A stretch of 28,296 nucleotides of DNA from an uncultured Lachnospiraceae bacterium (GCA_910587085.1 CAJUMC010000042.1:1-28296), one strand, 5' to 3'; counted from the stretch's first letter, positions 8,211 through 16,671 are shown. Numbers and translations: made by a program. Notes: generated from the sequence alone by a model not told the origin.

Positions 8211-8252
8211 AGGCCCCCTTCCCGTCAGAACAGCCTGCCGGGAAGGGGGCCT
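8211..8252. terminator. Strong 14-bp hairpin after serA
   Basis: A perfect 14-pair stem (8211-8224 with 8239-8252) closes a 14-base loop. There is no T tract on the plus strand after it. A run of six A (8204-8209) lies before it, which would be a U tract for minus-strand transcripts. It is probably a transcription stop, but its polarity looks reversed relative to the neighbouring plus-strand genes. Confidence 0.6.
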
Positions 8253-8296
8253 GATTCGGCGGAGGGATTCCGCATTCTAAACAGTGAAAGTGACCA

Positions 8297-9394
8297 ATGA
8301 GAGTGTTTGTCCGGTTTATAAAAAAAGAGTTTCTTCTTGTCGTCTCAGGGCTTGCTGCATTGATTTCCTGTATGCTGGCACCTGCGGCGAATTATTTAAA
8401 GTATATTGATCCCCGCACGATATGCCTGCTTTTCTGCCTGATGCTGACGGTTGCCGGCTTCCGCCAGAGCGGGCTGCTGACGGCTCTTTCACAAAGGCTG
8501 CTGGGAGGAAGAGGGTGCAGTGCCAGAAGAACCGGCTTTGCACTGGTTTTTCTTTCTTTTTTCTCGGCGCCGTTTTTTACGAACGATGTCGCGCTGCTGG
8601 CTTTCGTACCTCTTACGGCAATGCTGTTCGGGAAGCGCATGATCTATGTTACGGTTCTGCAGACAGCTGCGGCCAATCTGGGGAGTATCCTTACGCCGTT
8701 CGGGAATCCGCAGAATCTCTATCTCTACGGCCGTTATGCCATGTCTCCCGGAGAATTTTTTTCCGCAACCGTCCCGGTGTTTATATCCGGCGGCGCGCTG
8801 CTGTTCCTGCTTTGCCTGGCAATAAAAAGGGAGCCGCTGCATGTGCAGGTACAGGGTTCTGCCGTGACCGCTCCGAAAAGCCATATTGCCGTGTATGTGC
8901 TGATGTTTGTTATATGTCTGCTTGCGGTTTTCGGGGCGGTGAATATTGCCGCAGCGATGATTCTGGTCTGCGGCGCGGCCCTGGCGATCCGGCCGCGGCT
9001 GTTGGCGGGCGTGGATTACGGACTTCTGATTACCTTCGCTTTCTTTTTTATCTTTGTCGGAAATCTAAGGGAAATGGAAACGGTCCGGGAATGGATCTCG
9101 GAGCTGGTAAACGGCCGTGAGATGCTGGCCTCTGCGGCGGTGAGCCAGGTGATCAGCAATGTTCCGGCGGCGGTCATGCTGTCGGAATTTGCGGAAAATC
9201 CGCGTGCGGTCGTTCTCGGCACAAACATCGGGGGGCTGGGAACCATTGTGGCAAGTCTGGCAAGTGTGATTTCCTTCCGCATTTATATGGAAACAGAGGG
9301 TGCCAGGCCGCTGAAATATCTCGGTGTATTCACCGCACTGAACGCTGCGCTCCTGGTAATAATTTACATATTTGCTGACTGTTTTTTAATCTGA
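8297..9394 (+). CDS. ArsB/CitM-type anion permease
   Basis: A 365-residue polytopic membrane protein with roughly ten hydrophobic segments. It carries landmarks of the ion transporter superfamily that includes ArsB, CitM and SLC13 members: FTNDVALLAF in the first half, GSILTPFGNPQNLYLY with its NPQN hairpin motif, and in the second half the internal-repeat counterpart SQVISNVPAAVML followed by GTNIGGLGTIVASLAS. The transported anion cannot be told from sequence. It is somewhat shorter than typical 400-430 residue members. The ATG at 8297 has only a weak ribosome site (GTGAAAGTG). It lies between the serA hairpin and an ABC exporter pair, 71 bases ahead of the latter, and may or may not be cotranscribed with it. 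Confidence 0.82.
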   Translation: MRVFVRFIKKEFLLVVSGLAALISCMLAPAANYLKYIDPRTICLLFCLMLTVAGFRQSGLLTALSQRLLGGRGCSARRTGFALVFLSFFSAPFFTNDVALLAFVPLTAMLFGKRMIYVTVLQTAAANLGSILTPFGNPQNLYLYGRYAMSPGEFFSATVPVFISGGALLFLLCLAIKREPLHVQVQGSAVTAPKSHIAVYVLMFVICLLAVFGAVNIAAAMILVCGAALAIRPRLLAGVDYGLLITFAFFFIFVGNLREMETVREWISELVNGREMLASAAVSQVISNVPAAVMLSEFAENPRAVVLGTNIGGLGTIVASLASVISFRIYMETEGARPLKYLGVFTALNAALLVIIYIFADCFLI

Positions 9395-9465
9395 CAGAAA
9401 TTTTGGAAAATTTATACAGGACGCGGCGCGTTCTGTATTTGGCGCCGCCGGAAAGGAGCCGTCCC

Positions 9466-11310
9466 ATGAGGATGATTTTACAATACCTGAAGCCGCACTG
9501 GGCCGGCATGCTGGCCGGTTTTATCATCAAGGTTCTGGGCACATTCGCCGATCTCGGGCTGCCCTGGGTGCTGGCCTACATACTGGACAGCGTGGTACCG
9601 CTGGGAAAAGTGTCTTATGTACTGCTCTGGGGGCTGGTGATGACGGCGTTCGCGGTTGCGGCCAGACTGCTCAACATTAAGGCAAACCGCATGGCATCGC
9701 ATGTCGCAAGGGATATGATCGAAGTGGTGCGCCACGACCTGTTTGAGAAAATCATGCTTCTGTCCGGAACGCAGACCGACACTTTCGGGATACCGTCGCT
9801 TGTGTCCAGGCTGACCTCGGACAGTTATAACGTACATTCCATGATCGGGCGCGTGCAGAGGATCGGTGTGCGTGCGCCGATTATTCTGATCGGAGGCGTG
9901 GTCATCACTTTTACGCTGGAGCCGGTTCTGACGCTGGTGCTCGTCGCGACGCTGCCGCTGCTGGCCGTCGTCGTCTACCGGGTGTCCAGAAAGGGCATTC
10001 CTCTGTATACGAAGGTATCGCAGTCCGTGGACGGTGTTGTGCGCATTATGCGGGAAAATATCAGCGGCATCCGCGTGATCAAGGCGCTCTCGAGGACGGA
10101 TCACGAGTATGAGCGTTTTCAGAAAGGGAGCGCCGAGCTGGCCGACAACGAGTTCCGCGCGGGGATTACGATGGCAGTTTCCAGCCCGGTGATGAATCTG
10201 ATTCTGAATCTAGGGCTGACGGCGATCGTTGTTGTCGGCGCGTACCGCGTCAATGCCGGCGCCTCGCTGCCGGGAAAAATCATTGCCTTTCTCTCGTATT
10301 TCATGATGATTCTTCACGCGATGATGGCGATCACACGCGTCTTTGTGGATATCTCGAAGGCGGCGGCGAGCGCCGACCGCATTGCTCTTGTGCTGGAGGC
10401 GGCGGAGGATCTTCCGGTGCTTTCGGAGGATGCGGGAACTGCCGCAGATGCTCAGACATGGAATCCGGATTCTGACCGCAGGGGCCTGGAGACTGCAGGG
10501 AAGGGAGTCGGGTATCCAGCGGGAACTGCGCCGGGGACTGTCCCGGAGCACGGTCTGCCTGCCCGCATCCGGTTTGAGCATGTCTCCTTCGGCTATCACG
10601 CTTCAGAGGAAGATGAGGAAAAGCTCTGTCTGAAGAATATTGATTTCACTATTCTGCCGGGGGAGAGTCTCGGCATCCTCGGTGCGACCGGGAGCGGAAA
10701 ATCGACGCTTGTCAGCCTTCTGATGCGGTTTTACGATGTGACCTCCGGACGGATTCTGGTGGACGGCCGGGATGTGCGTGCCTGGGAGCCGGGGGAGCTG
10801 CGCCGGAAATTCGGCGTGGTGTTTCAGAACGATACCGTGTTTAACGATACGCTCGAGGAGAATATCCTGTTCGGACGGGAGCTTGCAAAGGGCAGAACCG
10901 TGCAGGCGGCCAGGGACGCGTGCGCCCTGGATTTTATTATGGAGAAGGAGGGCGGTTTTTCCCATGAGGCTGCCATCCGGGGGGCGAATCTGAGCGGCGG
11001 GCAGAAGCAGAGGCTGCTGATTGCAAGAGCTCTCGCCGGCGGGCCGGAAATCCTTGTGCTGGACGATTCTTCCTCGGCGCTGGATTACAAGACGGACGCA
11101 AGGCTGCGGCAGGCGATCCGGGAAAATTACGCGGGGACGACAATTGTGATGGTGGCTCAGCGCGTCAGCTCGCTGATGGGGCTTGACCATATCCTTGTTC
11201 TCGAGGAGGGGGAGCCGATCGGTTACGGTTCCCACGAAGAGCTGCTTGCAGACTGCGGGGTTTACCGCGAAATCTACGAAACGCAGATGGGAAGCATGGA
11301 GGGGAAATAA
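9466..11310 (+). CDS. ABC exporter half with degenerate ATP site (subunit 1)
   Basis: A 614-residue type IV ABC exporter half: a six-helix membrane domain (about 1-310) and an ATPase domain. The P-loop GATGSGKS is at about 406-413 and the signature LSGGQKQR at about 509. The Walker B end reads LDD, so Asp534 replaces the catalytic Glu, and the switch position is Gln (MVAQR) instead of His. Both changes mark the non-catalytic subunit of heterodimeric exporters such as TM287/288 and BmrCD. An unusual low-complexity linker of about 45 residues, rich in Gly, Ala, Pro and Asp, joins the two domains. The ATG at 9466 follows GAAAGGAG; an upstream TTG start is less likely. Substrate is unknown: drugs, lipids or peptides are possible. 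Confidence 0.93.
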   Translation: MRMILQYLKPHWAGMLAGFIIKVLGTFADLGLPWVLAYILDSVVPLGKVSYVLLWGLVMTAFAVAARLLNIKANRMASHVARDMIEVVRHDLFEKIMLLSGTQTDTFGIPSLVSRLTSDSYNVHSMIGRVQRIGVRAPIILIGGVVITFTLEPVLTLVLVATLPLLAVVVYRVSRKGIPLYTKVSQSVDGVVRIMRENISGIRVIKALSRTDHEYERFQKGSAELADNEFRAGITMAVSSPVMNLILNLGLTAIVVVGAYRVNAGASLPGKIIAFLSYFMMILHAMMAITRVFVDISKAAASADRIALVLEAAEDLPVLSEDAGTAADAQTWNPDSDRRGLETAGKGVGYPAGTAPGTVPEHGLPARIRFEHVSFGYHASEEDEEKLCLKNIDFTILPGESLGILGATGSGKSTLVSLLMRFYDVTSGRILVDGRDVRAWEPGELRRKFGVVFQNDTVFNDTLEENILFGRELAKGRTVQAARDACALDFIMEKEGGFSHEAAIRGANLSGGQKQRLLIARALAGGPEILVLDDSSSALDYKTDARLRQAIRENYAGTTIVMVAQRVSSLMGLDHILVLEEGEPIGYGSHEELLADCGVYREIYETQMGSMEGK

Positions 11311-11311
11311 C

Positions 11312-13120
11312 ATGGCGGGAGGAATCGGAAATCAGAAACAGTTTAACGTCGCCAATGCCGGGCGGACGGAAAACCACAGGCCGCAGGACGCAAAGGGGGC
11401 GATCCGCGGGCTGTGGCGGTATCTCTGCCGCTATCGCGTCCTGCTGCTGCTCGCGGTTGTGCTGACGGTTGTCGGAAATCTGCTCGCACTTGTCGGGCCA
11501 AAGCTTTCGGGCCGGGCGATCGACGCGATTGAGCCAGGAAAGGGGCGCGTCGATTTCGATACCGTATTTTACTATGCGGGGCTGATGGTCGTGTTTTATG
11601 TGGTATCGTCGCTGTTTTCCTACCTTCTCTCCGTCGTGATGCAGACGATCAGCCGGAGGATGGCACGTCAGATGCGCGACGATGTGTTCCGCAAGCTGCT
11701 TTCTCTGCCGGTCGGCTATTTTGACACGCATCTTTCCGGTGATATTATCAGTCGGGTGTCCTACGATATCGACGTCATCAACACCTCGCTGTCCACCGAT
11801 CTTGTTCAGATCTGCGCCAGCCTGATTACGATTGTCGGTTCGTTCGCAATGATGGTATCCATCGCGCCGAAGCTGATTCCCGTTATGCTGGTGACGATCC
11901 CGCTTTCCATTTTTTATACAAAATATATGGCGGGAAAAACAAGGCCTCTGTTCCGTACACGCTCCGTAAAGCTGGGAGAGATGAATGGTTATGTCGAGGA
12001 GATGGTAAGCGGACAGAAAACGATCCGCGCGTACGCGAGGGAGCAGGTGATTACGGAGCGCTTTGACGCAATCAACCGGGAGGCGGTCGACGCCTATTAC
12101 ACCGCGGATTATTACAGCTGCCTGGTCGGGCCGACCGTTAATTTTGTCAACAACATGTCACTGGCGCTCGTGACGGTATTCGGCGCGCTGCTGTATCTGG
12201 CCGGGGAACTGACGCTGGGAAATATTTCCTCCTTTGTGCTCTACTCAAGAAAATTTTCCGGGCCGATCAATGAGGCGGCAAACATTATCAGCGAACTTCA
12301 GTCTGCGCTTGCCGCGGCGGAGCGGGTGTTCCGCCTGCTCTCGGAGGAGCCGGAGCCGGCCGACGCAAAAGGGGCGGCGGAGCTTTCCGACGTCCGCGGC
12401 AGGGTGGAAATTCAGAAGGTATCCTTCGGCTATACCCCGGAGCGGACAATTATCCGCAATCTCTCGATGACAGCTCCGGAAGGCAGCATGATCGCCATTG
12501 TGGGGCCAACCGGTGCCGGCAAGACAACAATCATCAATCTGCTGATGCGCTTTTATGATGTGAATGAAGGAAGCATTTACGTGGACGGGAAAGAGAATCG
12601 TGAAGTGACCCGGGCCAGCCTGCGGCGCGCTTACGCGATGGTGCTGCAGGATACCTGGGTGTTCGGCGGCACGATTTTTGAGAATATTGCCTACGGCAGG
12701 GAGGATGCAGCCATGGAGGAGGTGGTTGCCGCGGCGAAGGCGGCCCATATCCATTCTTATATTATGCGCCTGCCGCAGGGTTATCAGACCGTGCTGACGG
12801 AGGACGGCGTCAATATCTCCAAGGGGCAGAAGCAGCTGCTGACCATTGCGCGCGCCATGCTGCTCGACGCCAAAATGCTGATCCTCGACGAGGCCACCTC
12901 GAATGTGGACACGCGGACGGAGCAGCGGATTCAGAAGGCGATGCGCCGCCTGATGGCGGGAAAAACCTGTTTTGTAATTGCGCACCGGCTCTCCACCATA
13001 CAGAATGCCGACCGGATCCTGGTCATTGACAACGGCAATGTAGCAGAACAGGGCACCCACGAGACGCTGATGGCCCAAAAAGGCTTTTACTACCGGCTTT
13101 ATGCATCTCAGTTTGAGTGA
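11312..13120 (+). CDS. ABC exporter half with canonical catalytic residues (subunit 2)
   Basis: A 602-residue partner of the preceding gene, starting one base after its stop. The membrane domain (about 30-350) is followed by an ATPase domain with P-loop GPTGAGKT at about 398-405, Walker B ILDE with Glu527, and switch His in VIAHRLST. Its signature is ISKGQKQ, deviating from LSGGQ. In a head-to-tail dimer this weak signature would face subunit 1's Asp534 and Gln, making one dead site, while subunit 1's good signature faces Glu527, making one active site. A hydrophilic N-terminus of about 35 residues precedes the first helix. The frame is open further upstream, but GGAGGGGAAATAAC just before 11312 supports this start. 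Its 3' end overlaps the convergent methyltransferase gene by 13 bases. Confidence 0.94.
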   Translation: MAGGIGNQKQFNVANAGRTENHRPQDAKGAIRGLWRYLCRYRVLLLLAVVLTVVGNLLALVGPKLSGRAIDAIEPGKGRVDFDTVFYYAGLMVVFYVVSSLFSYLLSVVMQTISRRMARQMRDDVFRKLLSLPVGYFDTHLSGDIISRVSYDIDVINTSLSTDLVQICASLITIVGSFAMMVSIAPKLIPVMLVTIPLSIFYTKYMAGKTRPLFRTRSVKLGEMNGYVEEMVSGQKTIRAYAREQVITERFDAINREAVDAYYTADYYSCLVGPTVNFVNNMSLALVTVFGALLYLAGELTLGNISSFVLYSRKFSGPINEAANIISELQSALAAAERVFRLLSEEPEPADAKGAAELSDVRGRVEIQKVSFGYTPERTIIRNLSMTAPEGSMIAIVGPTGAGKTTIINLLMRFYDVNEGSIYVDGKENREVTRASLRRAYAMVLQDTWVFGGTIFENIAYGREDAAMEEVVAAAKAAHIHSYIMRLPQGYQTVLTEDGVNISKGQKQLLTIARAMLLDAKMLILDEATSNVDTRTEQRIQKAMRRLMAGKTCFVIAHRLSTIQNADRILVIDNGNVAEQGTHETLMAQKGFYYRLYASQFE

Positions 13121-13866
13121 AAGCAATTCCGTGCTCTGGCACGGCGCTGCTGCTTGCGGGCAAGCTTTCTGGAAAGCTGCCGGGTCTGCCCGGCGGCTTT
13201 TTCTGTATGCGGGGGAGCCGGCCTGGAACCGGAGGCGTTTTCGGTTCCGGCCTCGGGCCGCATTCCCTGCTTCTGTGCTGCGGTCACGGGAGCTTTCTGC
13301 TTCTGTGCGAGGCATCCTTGCGCCGTGCGTTTCTGTGCGGTAAAAACATAGTAGCCGTCAAGCTCGGTGATCTGCACGCCGCCGAACACGGCAATCAGCT
13401 TGTTTTTGTACCATTCTCTCCGTTTGGTAACCATGTAGAGCACTCCGCCCGGGGCCAGATGACGGAAGCTCTGTTCGATAAAGCTTTTCGCCACCGAAAA
13501 ATCGGTATGGTACGGCGGGTTGGATAAAATTTTTGTAAAATCGGTATCAGCGATTCCGGAAAAGCCGTCGCTGCAGAGGATGCGGATGCCGCCGACCCCG
13601 TTTGCGGCGGCATTCTGCGCGGCGAGAGAAACGGCCTCCTCCGAGATATCACTCATGGTCACCTGCTTTGGCGAGGTCAGCCGGGCGGCCAGTATACCTA
13701 CCGGGCCGCAGCCGCAGCCGAGATCCAGAATTTTGTCCTCGGGCAGAAATTCTGCGGCGGAGAGCATGGCGGCTGTCCCGCGGTCGAGGGAGGACGGCGA
13801 GAACATATTGTTCGAAGTTGCAATGACAAGCGGCTGTTCTTTTATCTGAACCGTATAAAAAGGCAT
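13108..13866 (-). CDS. Class I SAM methyltransferase, NPPY type, with basic tail
   Basis: A 252-residue product. Residues 1-179 form a compact Rossmann methyltransferase: LDLGCGCGPVGI (about 47-58) binds S-adenosylmethionine, and SNPPY (about 115-119) is the NPPY motif of enzymes that methylate exocyclic or ring nitrogens of nucleobases (RsmC/TrmN6/YbxB-like). An rRNA or tRNA guanine or adenine is the likely target, not proven. Residues 180-252 are a low-complexity tail rich in Gln, Ala, Lys and Arg, ending in a basic stretch. The tail covers the neighbouring operon's terminator and overlaps its last codons, so it probably arose by loss of a stop. The ATG at 13866 follows GAAAGAGGAATGTC; the long upstream extension is not supported. 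Confidence 0.85.
   Translation of the reverse strand: MPFYTVQIKEQPLVIATSNNMFSPSSLDRGTAAMLSAAEFLPEDKILDLGCGCGPVGILAARLTSPKQVTMSDISEEAVSLAAQNAAANGVGGIRILCSDGFSGIADTDFTKILSNPPYHTDFSVAKSFIEQSFRHLAPGGVLYMVTKRREWYKNKLIAVFGGVQITELDGYYVFTAQKRTAQGCLAQKQKAPVTAAQKQGMRPEAGTENASGSRPAPPHTEKAAGQTRQLSRKLARKQQRRARARNCFHSN
13173..13202 (+). terminator. Intrinsic terminator of the ABC exporter operon
   Basis: GCTGCCGGG (13176-13184) pairs with CCCGGCGGC (13189-13197) around a TCTG loop, with flanking AAA and TTT extending the stem and TTTTT at 13198-13202. It lies about 55 bases after the exporter stop and wholly inside the opposing methyltransferase reading frame, where it encodes part of that protein's tail. 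Confidence 0.85.
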
Positions 13867-14042
13867 GACATTCCTCTTTCTCCCCGCGGATAAAATCGGC
13901 GAAGGGATTTTTTTTGAATTATAGCCTATTTTTTCCGCGCTGTCATCTGTTTGTTGCGCCGCGGGGAATAATCTGCAGAAAGCGGAAAATACTAAACCTG
14001 CAAAGAGAAAAAAAGATGATCCGATGGGAAAAGGAGGATGGC

Positions 14043-14471
14043 ATGAACGATACAATAGCGCTGCTGAAGGAGTGCAATTCGGGAATCCGGATGGGGATTC
14101 AGTCCCTGGAGGATGTGATTGACCGCGTCAGTGCGAAATCCATGCGGAACATTCTGCACGAGGCGAAGCAGGAACATGAGAAGCTGGGCGATGAGACGCA
14201 TTCTCTGCTGCTCGAATATCATGAAGACGGCAAGGAGCCGCACCCGGTGGCTAAAATGATGTCTGCGGTAAAGACGGGCACAAGGCTGGCGCTGGAGGAG
14301 AGCGATCAGACGGTGGCCAACCTGATAACCGACGGCTGCGATATGGGAATCAAATCCCTGCACCGCTATTTGAATCAGTATTCCGAGGCGGACGAGAAGG
14401 CTCGCAAACTTACAGCCCGGCTGATTGATTCCGAGGAGAAGCTGCGGAAGGAAATGCAGGAATTTCTCTGA
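14043..14471 (+). CDS. Helical-bundle protein, possibly ferritin-like
   Basis: A 142-residue soluble protein predicted by eye as four long amphipathic helices, rich in Glu, Lys and Leu. Spaced His and Glu residues (for example HEAKQEHEKLGDETH) suggest a four-helix bundle resembling ferritin-like DUF2383-type proteins, but I cannot confirm metal ligands. AAAAGGAGGATGGC before the ATG is a very good ribosome site; the frame is open upstream without one. It stands alone, divergent from the methyltransferase (176-base gap) and followed by a repeat region. A stress or metal-related role is only a guess. Confidence 0.8.
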   Translation: MNDTIALLKECNSGIRMGIQSLEDVIDRVSAKSMRNILHEAKQEHEKLGDETHSLLLEYHEDGKEPHPVAKMMSAVKTGTRLALEESDQTVANLITDGCDMGIKSLHRYLNQYSEADEKARKLTARLIDSEEKLRKEMQEFL

Positions 14472-14558
14472 TTGCCGGCGTCAGCCGCGCGGAAAACAGG
14501 AAATCGAAAAATATTATGAAATTGCCCCTGACACTTTCAAACGGCGTAAATTTATGGT

Positions 14559-14663
14559 ATAATGTCGACAGACATTATACCGGCGCCGGTTTGACGTCCG
14601 CCCTTAGGCGGACAGCTTCCGCGGCAAACCGTGTGCTTCCGCCGGAGGCATGATGCCGGAACG
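14559..14663 (+). repeat. Dispersed structured repeat, copy 1
   Basis: A 105-base unit repeated identically at 14671-14775. It begins within a palindrome with 11-base arms, GGTATAATGTC (14556-14566) and GACATTATACC (14571-14581). Next come GGCGCCGGTTTG and a second hairpin, GTCCGCC (14596-14602) with GGCGGAC (14607-14613), then TTCCGCGGCAAACCG and the core TGCTTCCGCCGGAGGCATGA. Related elements occur at 20254-20352 and, on the minus strand, 27940-28125. Confidence 0.9.
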
Positions 14664-14670
14664 GCATGAA

Positions 14671-14775
14671 ATAATGTCGACAGACATTATACCGGCGCCG
14701 GTTTGACGTCCGCCCTTAGGCGGACAGCTTCCGCGGCAAACCGTGTGCTTCCGCCGGAGGCATGATGCCGGAACG
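14671..14775 (+). repeat. Dispersed structured repeat, copy 2
   Basis: Base-for-base identical to copy 1 over 105 bases, offset by 112, with seven unrelated bases between (14664-14670). The flanking GG of the first palindrome is missing, so its arm here is ATAATGTC with GACATTAT. Full identity points to recent duplication or gene conversion. It ends 81 bases before the manA start. Confidence 0.9.
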
Positions 14776-14856
14776 AGCGGAGGGGAAAGTAAACGGGAGT
14801 TTTCCGCGCGGTACAGAACAGGCCGGGCGGCTTGAAAGGAAGCAGGGGAGGGCATT

Positions 14857-15819
14857 ATGCATGAAATAATTTTTCTGGAGCCGGTGTTTAAGGAAATGAT
14901 CTGGGGCGGTACAAGGCTGAGGGATGATTTCGGATATGAGATACCGGGGGAACATACCGGAGAATGCTGGGCGGTCAGCGCTCACCCGAACGGAGACTGT
15001 ACCGTAAAGAGCGGAAGTCTGCGGGGCAGAACCTTGAGCGGGCTCTGGCGGGAGCACCGGGAGCTGTTCGGCGGCGCAGAGGGCGAAGTCTTCCCGCTGC
15101 TTATCAAGATCATCGACGCCAAGGCAGATCTCAGCATTCAGGTACATCCCGACGACGCGTACGCGAAGGCGCATGAGAACGGCTCGCTCGGTAAAACAGA
15201 ATGCTGGTACATACTGGACTGTGACCCGGACGCGAAGATCGTCATAGGCCATCATGCGGGGAGCCGGGAGGAGCTGCGGCAGATGATTGATGAGAAGCAG
15301 TGGAGCGGGCTGATTCGGGTGCTGCCGATTGAAAAAGGAGATTTTTTCCAGATAGAACCGGGCACGGTACACGCCATTAAGGGCGGCACGCTGATTCTGG
15401 AAACACAGCAGAACAGCGATATTACCTACCGTCTCTATGATTACGACCGTCTTTCGAACGGGAAGCCGAGAGAACTGCATATCGAAAAAAGCATTGATGT
15501 GATTCGGTGCCCGCACCGGGATACCGCCGGGGAGAGAGTGCTCCGGAAAATCGGGGGGGCTGAGGCGGAGGTTCTGATTGCCTGTCCTTACTACGAGGTG
15601 GAAAAGCTTTCGGTGAACGGGGAGGCGGATTTTGAGCCGGAGGAAAGCTTCCGCATTTTCAGTGTTGCTGAAGGGAAAGGGAGCATCGACGGCGTTGAAC
15701 TGCGAAAAGGCGATCATTTTATTCTGCCTGCCGGCTACGGCGGCTACCGTCTGCAGGGCGCCATGCTGCTGATTGCATCCCGCCCGGGTTCCGGGCAGGA
15801 GAAAGGAAGGAACTGCTGA
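14857..15819 (+). CDS. manA: Mannose-6-phosphate isomerase, class I
   Basis: Zinc enzyme interconverting mannose 6-phosphate and fructose 6-phosphate, linking mannose use and GDP-mannose supply to glycolysis. The 320-residue product matches the short Firmicutes form. Expected zinc ligands are visible: Q95 and H97 in SIQVHPDD, E115 in GKTECWYIL, and H172 in PGTVHAI. The N-terminus EPVFKEMIWGGTRL and the ETQQNSDITYRLYDYDR segment are family landmarks. AGCAGGGGAGGG precedes the ATG at a suitable distance. Upstream lies the duplicated repeat, which would form its 5' leader if transcription starts before it. The stop overlaps the next gene's start by one base (TGATG). Confidence 0.96.
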   Translation: MHEIIFLEPVFKEMIWGGTRLRDDFGYEIPGEHTGECWAVSAHPNGDCTVKSGSLRGRTLSGLWREHRELFGGAEGEVFPLLIKIIDAKADLSIQVHPDDAYAKAHENGSLGKTECWYILDCDPDAKIVIGHHAGSREELRQMIDEKQWSGLIRVLPIEKGDFFQIEPGTVHAIKGGTLILETQQNSDITYRLYDYDRLSNGKPRELHIEKSIDVIRCPHRDTAGERVLRKIGGAEAEVLIACPYYEVEKLSVNGEADFEPEESFRIFSVAEGKGSIDGVELRKGDHFILPAGYGGYRLQGAMLLIASRPGSGQEKGRNC

Positions 15820-16625
15820 TGGGAAATCTGTTTAATCCCGACAATACATTTTTCCGCATTATGGGAAAGGCGTGGGACATGCTGGCGGTCAGCCTGCTCT
15901 GGACGATCTGCTGCATTCCGCTGTTTTATGCGCTAACGGTTATAGGCAGCCCGCTGAATCTGGATCAGCCGGCTACCATTATCCTGTTTATGGCGCTTGT
16001 GGCGGTGCTGATGATCCCGGTCGGCCCGGCGATGGCATCCATCTATTATGTCTGCGTTAAGGTAATCCGCCGGGATCGCGGTTATGTGTTTCATGAATAT
16101 GTACATGCTTTCAAGATCAATTTCCGGATCGGAGCAATTTCCGGAGCGATTATCGGAGCGATTGTGATGCTGCTGAGCTTTAATCTGCAGTATTCGTATG
16201 CGCTGTCGAAGAGCGAGGAGGGCATGGGGATGATGGGCATGGCCGTTCTCGTTGTTTCCCTGGCGATCTGCTTTGTGCTTACCGGGCTGCTGCTCGTTAT
16301 CTTTCCGGTGCTTTCGCGCTTTACGATGGGGGTCAAGCAGCTGTTTAAACTGTCGCTCTACATCGCATTCCGGCATTTTCTGCATACGCTGCTGCTGCTT
16401 GCGGTTGTGCTTGCAAGCGTGCTGGGCATGTATTTCATTCTGCCTGCGGTATTTTTTATCCCGGCTATCTGTGCGCTGCTCTGCTCCTTTCCGATGGAGC
16501 ATGTACTGAAAAAATATATGCCGAGGCCGGAGAAGACGGCAGCCGCGGACGGAGTGCTTGTGACGGAGGGAGATGTCGTGTCGGAGGAGAACGGGGAGCG
16601 CAGGGATCTGTGGTATCTCGAATGA
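15819..16625 (+). CDS. YesL-family (DUF624) membrane protein
   Basis: A 268-residue protein with about five or six membrane segments. It begins NLFNPDNTFFRIMGKAWD, the usual opening of YesL/DUF624 proteins, followed by helices near residues 20-40, 50-75, 105-125, 140-165 and 180-220. The tail of about 35 residues is charged and cytoplasmic-looking. YesL proteins commonly sit beside carbohydrate genes in Firmicutes, but their function is not established. The start overlaps the manA stop by one base, so the two are translationally coupled. This ties it to sugar phosphate metabolism by context only. Confidence 0.85.
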   Translation: MGNLFNPDNTFFRIMGKAWDMLAVSLLWTICCIPLFYALTVIGSPLNLDQPATIILFMALVAVLMIPVGPAMASIYYVCVKVIRRDRGYVFHEYVHAFKINFRIGAISGAIIGAIVMLLSFNLQYSYALSKSEEGMGMMGMAVLVVSLAICFVLTGLLLVIFPVLSRFTMGVKQLFKLSLYIAFRHFLHTLLLLAVVLASVLGMYFILPAVFFIPAICALLCSFPMEHVLKKYMPRPEKTAAADGVLVTEGDVVSEENGERRDLWYLE

Positions 16626-16630
16626 AAAAA

Positions 16631-16644
16631 AGCGCGGAAGCGCT
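16631..16644 (+). other. Small GNRA-type hairpin before glgB
   Basis: AGCGC and GCGCT close a GGAA tetraloop six bases after the YesL-like stop and a run of A. There is no T tract, so it is a poor terminator; it could stabilise or process the message between the two genes. Confidence 0.3.
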
Positions 16645-16671
16645 GCAATAAAATTTAGGAGGTTTTGCTTT

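Larger units (their letters stand above)
14472..14856 (+). other. Intergenic region carrying tandem repeat elements
   Basis: This 385-base gap holds no convincing gene. It contains the two repeat copies listed separately. A TATAAT (14558-14563) lies in the first palindrome, but no good -35 is spaced correctly before it. A 35-codon frame starting in the second copy (14762) overlaps the manA start, but its ribosome site is too close to the start codon to be credible. Confidence 0.6.

Noticed and set aside
9403..9465. TTG start extending ABC subunit 1 by 21 residues
   Set aside because: The ATG at 9466 has a good ribosome site and a normal family N-terminus; the extension begins right after the permease stop and lacks a site.
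14556..14775. CRISPR array
   Set aside because: Only two 105-base identical units with a 7-base gap and no spacers of regular length; no cas genes are present.
14762..14869. A 35-codon upstream frame from the second repeat copy overlapping the manA start
   Set aside because: The GGAGG is only one to four bases from the ATG codons, and the related element before the chemoreceptor has CATCAT there, so the start is not conserved.
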